DNA from: DASZIT01 sp036489495 | GTDB lineage: Bacteria > Actinomycetota > Acidimicrobiia > Acidimicrobiales > RAAP-2 | DNA: 6,094 nucleotides | Direction: 5' to 3' | Assembly: GCA_036489495.1 (NCBI GenBank) | Contig: DASXFR010000077.1 | Coordinates: forward strand, 1-6,094 | In this document: positions 5,294-6,094 of the stretch, piece after piece | Numbering within the stretch: the stretch's first letter is position 1 | How the letters are laid out: every line of letters starts with the position of its first letter | Notes under the pieces: model-generated | Told to the model about the DNA's origin: nothing | Seen by the model: only the letters and a program-made list of their open reading frames with translations | The model's database searches: none | Made by a program: the position numbers and the translations under genes

Positions 5294-6094
5294 ATGAGCT
5301 CAGATCCGGGGCCCGAGCGCCCCGTCCCGGTGGCCAGCCCGCTGCAGGGCACGGTGGTGAAGGTAGGGGTGACTCCCGGCCAGGAGGTCGCCGCCGGCGG
5401 GATGCTGCTCATCATCGAGTCGATGAAGATGGAGCACGTGGTCTCCGCCTCCCGGAGCGGCACCATCGCCAGCGTGGCGGTCGGGGTCGGCGATCTGGTC
5501 GCCGACGGGGAGACGGTGGTAGTCATCGAGCCGGGCGGCCCGGAGGCGGGATCATCCGAGGTGCGGACGGTGCACGATGCCGACACCATCCGGCCGGATC
5601 TGGCCGAGACCCTGGCCCGGCAGGCGTTGACCCTCGACCCGGCCCGACCGGAGATGGTCGAGCGACGGCATCGCGAGCACCGGCGGACGGCCCGGGAGAA
5701 CATAAACGACCTCTGCGACCCGGGGAGTTTCACCGAGTACGGATCCCTGGCCATCGCCGCTCAACGCAACCGGCGGGATCTGGAGGAACTGATCGCCCGC
5801 ACCCCGGCCGACGGGCTGGTGGCGGGCATCGGTCGGATCAACGGCGACCAGTTCGGGGACCGGGCCGCCTGCGCCGCGCTGTCCTATGACTACACCGTGT
5901 TGGCCGGGACCCAAGGGCAGCAGAACCACCGCAAGAAGGACCGGATGTTCGAACTCATCGAACGGTTGCGGCTCCCCGTCGTCCTGTTCGCCGAGGGCGG
6001 AGGCGGCCGCCCCGGCGACACCGACAACTCGGTGATCACCGGGCTCGACTGTATGGCCTTTGCCCTCTTCGGAGGATTGAGCGGGCTGGTTCCG
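5294..6094 (+). CDS. acyl-CoA carboxylase subunit: biotinyl domain fused to carboxyltransferase (3' truncated)
   Basis: The frame is open to the window end, giving 267 residues of the N-terminal part. Residues about 11-80 are a biotinyl (BCCP) domain with the biotinylation motif ESMKMEH; Lys45 (codon 5426-5428) is the expected biotin site. A linker (81-120) leads into a carboxyltransferase domain that begins about residue 121 with RRTAREN and DLCDPGSFTEYG (139-150), includes LAGTQGQQNHRKKDR, and reaches the AEGGGGRPGDTD region (233-244) that is part of the acyl-CoA/carboxybiotin site. The order BCCP then carboxyltransferase matches the C-terminal two-thirds of actinobacterial single-chain carboxylases, but no biotin carboxylase domain precedes it: an in-frame stop lies at 5246-5248. 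The biotin carboxylase must come from another gene. The reaction is carboxylation of acetyl-, propionyl- or another acyl-CoA; substrate choice depends on residues beyond the window. Confidence 0.9.
   Translation, partial: MSSDPGPERPVPVASPLQGTVVKVGVTPGQEVAAGGMLLIIESMKMEHVVSASRSGTIASVAVGVGDLVADGETVVVIEPGGPEAGSSEVRTVHDADTIRPDLAETLARQALTLDPARPEMVERRHREHRRTARENINDLCDPGSFTEYGSLAIAAQRNRRDLEELIARTPADGLVAGIGRINGDQFGDRAACAALSYDYTVLAGTQGQQNHRKKDRMFELIERLRLPVVLFAEGGGGRPGDTDNSVITGLDCMAFALFGGLSGLVP

Noticed and set aside
4611..5297. Plus-strand open frame (228 codons) over the methyltransferase
   Set aside because: The minus strand encodes SAM-binding motifs in the right order here; the plus-strand product has no motif.

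Overview
The window is GC-rich (roughly two-thirds G+C) and densely coding, with tightly packed genes. The mix suggests a high-GC actinobacterium-like chromosome: a class III nucleotide cyclase with a mycobacterial-type N-terminal regulatory domain, a TesB-like thioesterase, and an acyl-CoA carboxylase subunit carrying biotinyl and carboxyltransferase domains. An Acidimicrobiia-like lineage would fit, but that is inference. No rRNA, tRNA, CRISPR array, transposase or integrase was seen.

Layout. Positions 1-569 (+) hold the 3' end of a double-hotdog acyl-CoA thioesterase. Positions 631-1602 (+) encode a class III adenylate cyclase with all six canonical catalytic residues. A 267-base non-coding stretch (1603-1869) follows. 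It contains three small dyads; two of them form a 20-base tandem repeat whose stems differ by compensatory swaps. Next is a two-gene unit: a GT28/MGDG-synthase-like glycosyltransferase (1870-3048) and, two bases later, a radical SAM protein (3051-4478) that I recognise as HpnJ of hopanoid side-chain biosynthesis. A small class I methyltransferase (4521-5141, minus) converges on it. The window ends in the 5' part of a biotinyl/carboxyltransferase fusion subunit of an acyl-CoA carboxylase (5294 to beyond 6094, +), divergent from the methyltransferase.

How they may work together. The strongest functional unit is glycosyltransferase plus HpnJ. In proteobacteria HpnJ works after a GT2-type glycosyltransferase (HpnI) and a deacetylase (HpnK), and contracts the sugar on bacteriohopanetetrol into a cyclitol ether. 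Here its translationally coupled partner is a different fold of glycosyltransferase, and HpnI and HpnK are absent from the window. This suggests a variant route to sugar-modified hopanoids or another glycolipid. The thioesterase and carboxylase belong to acyl-CoA metabolism, and the cyclase is a likely stand-alone signalling gene; no direct link between these and the glycolipid pair is visible.
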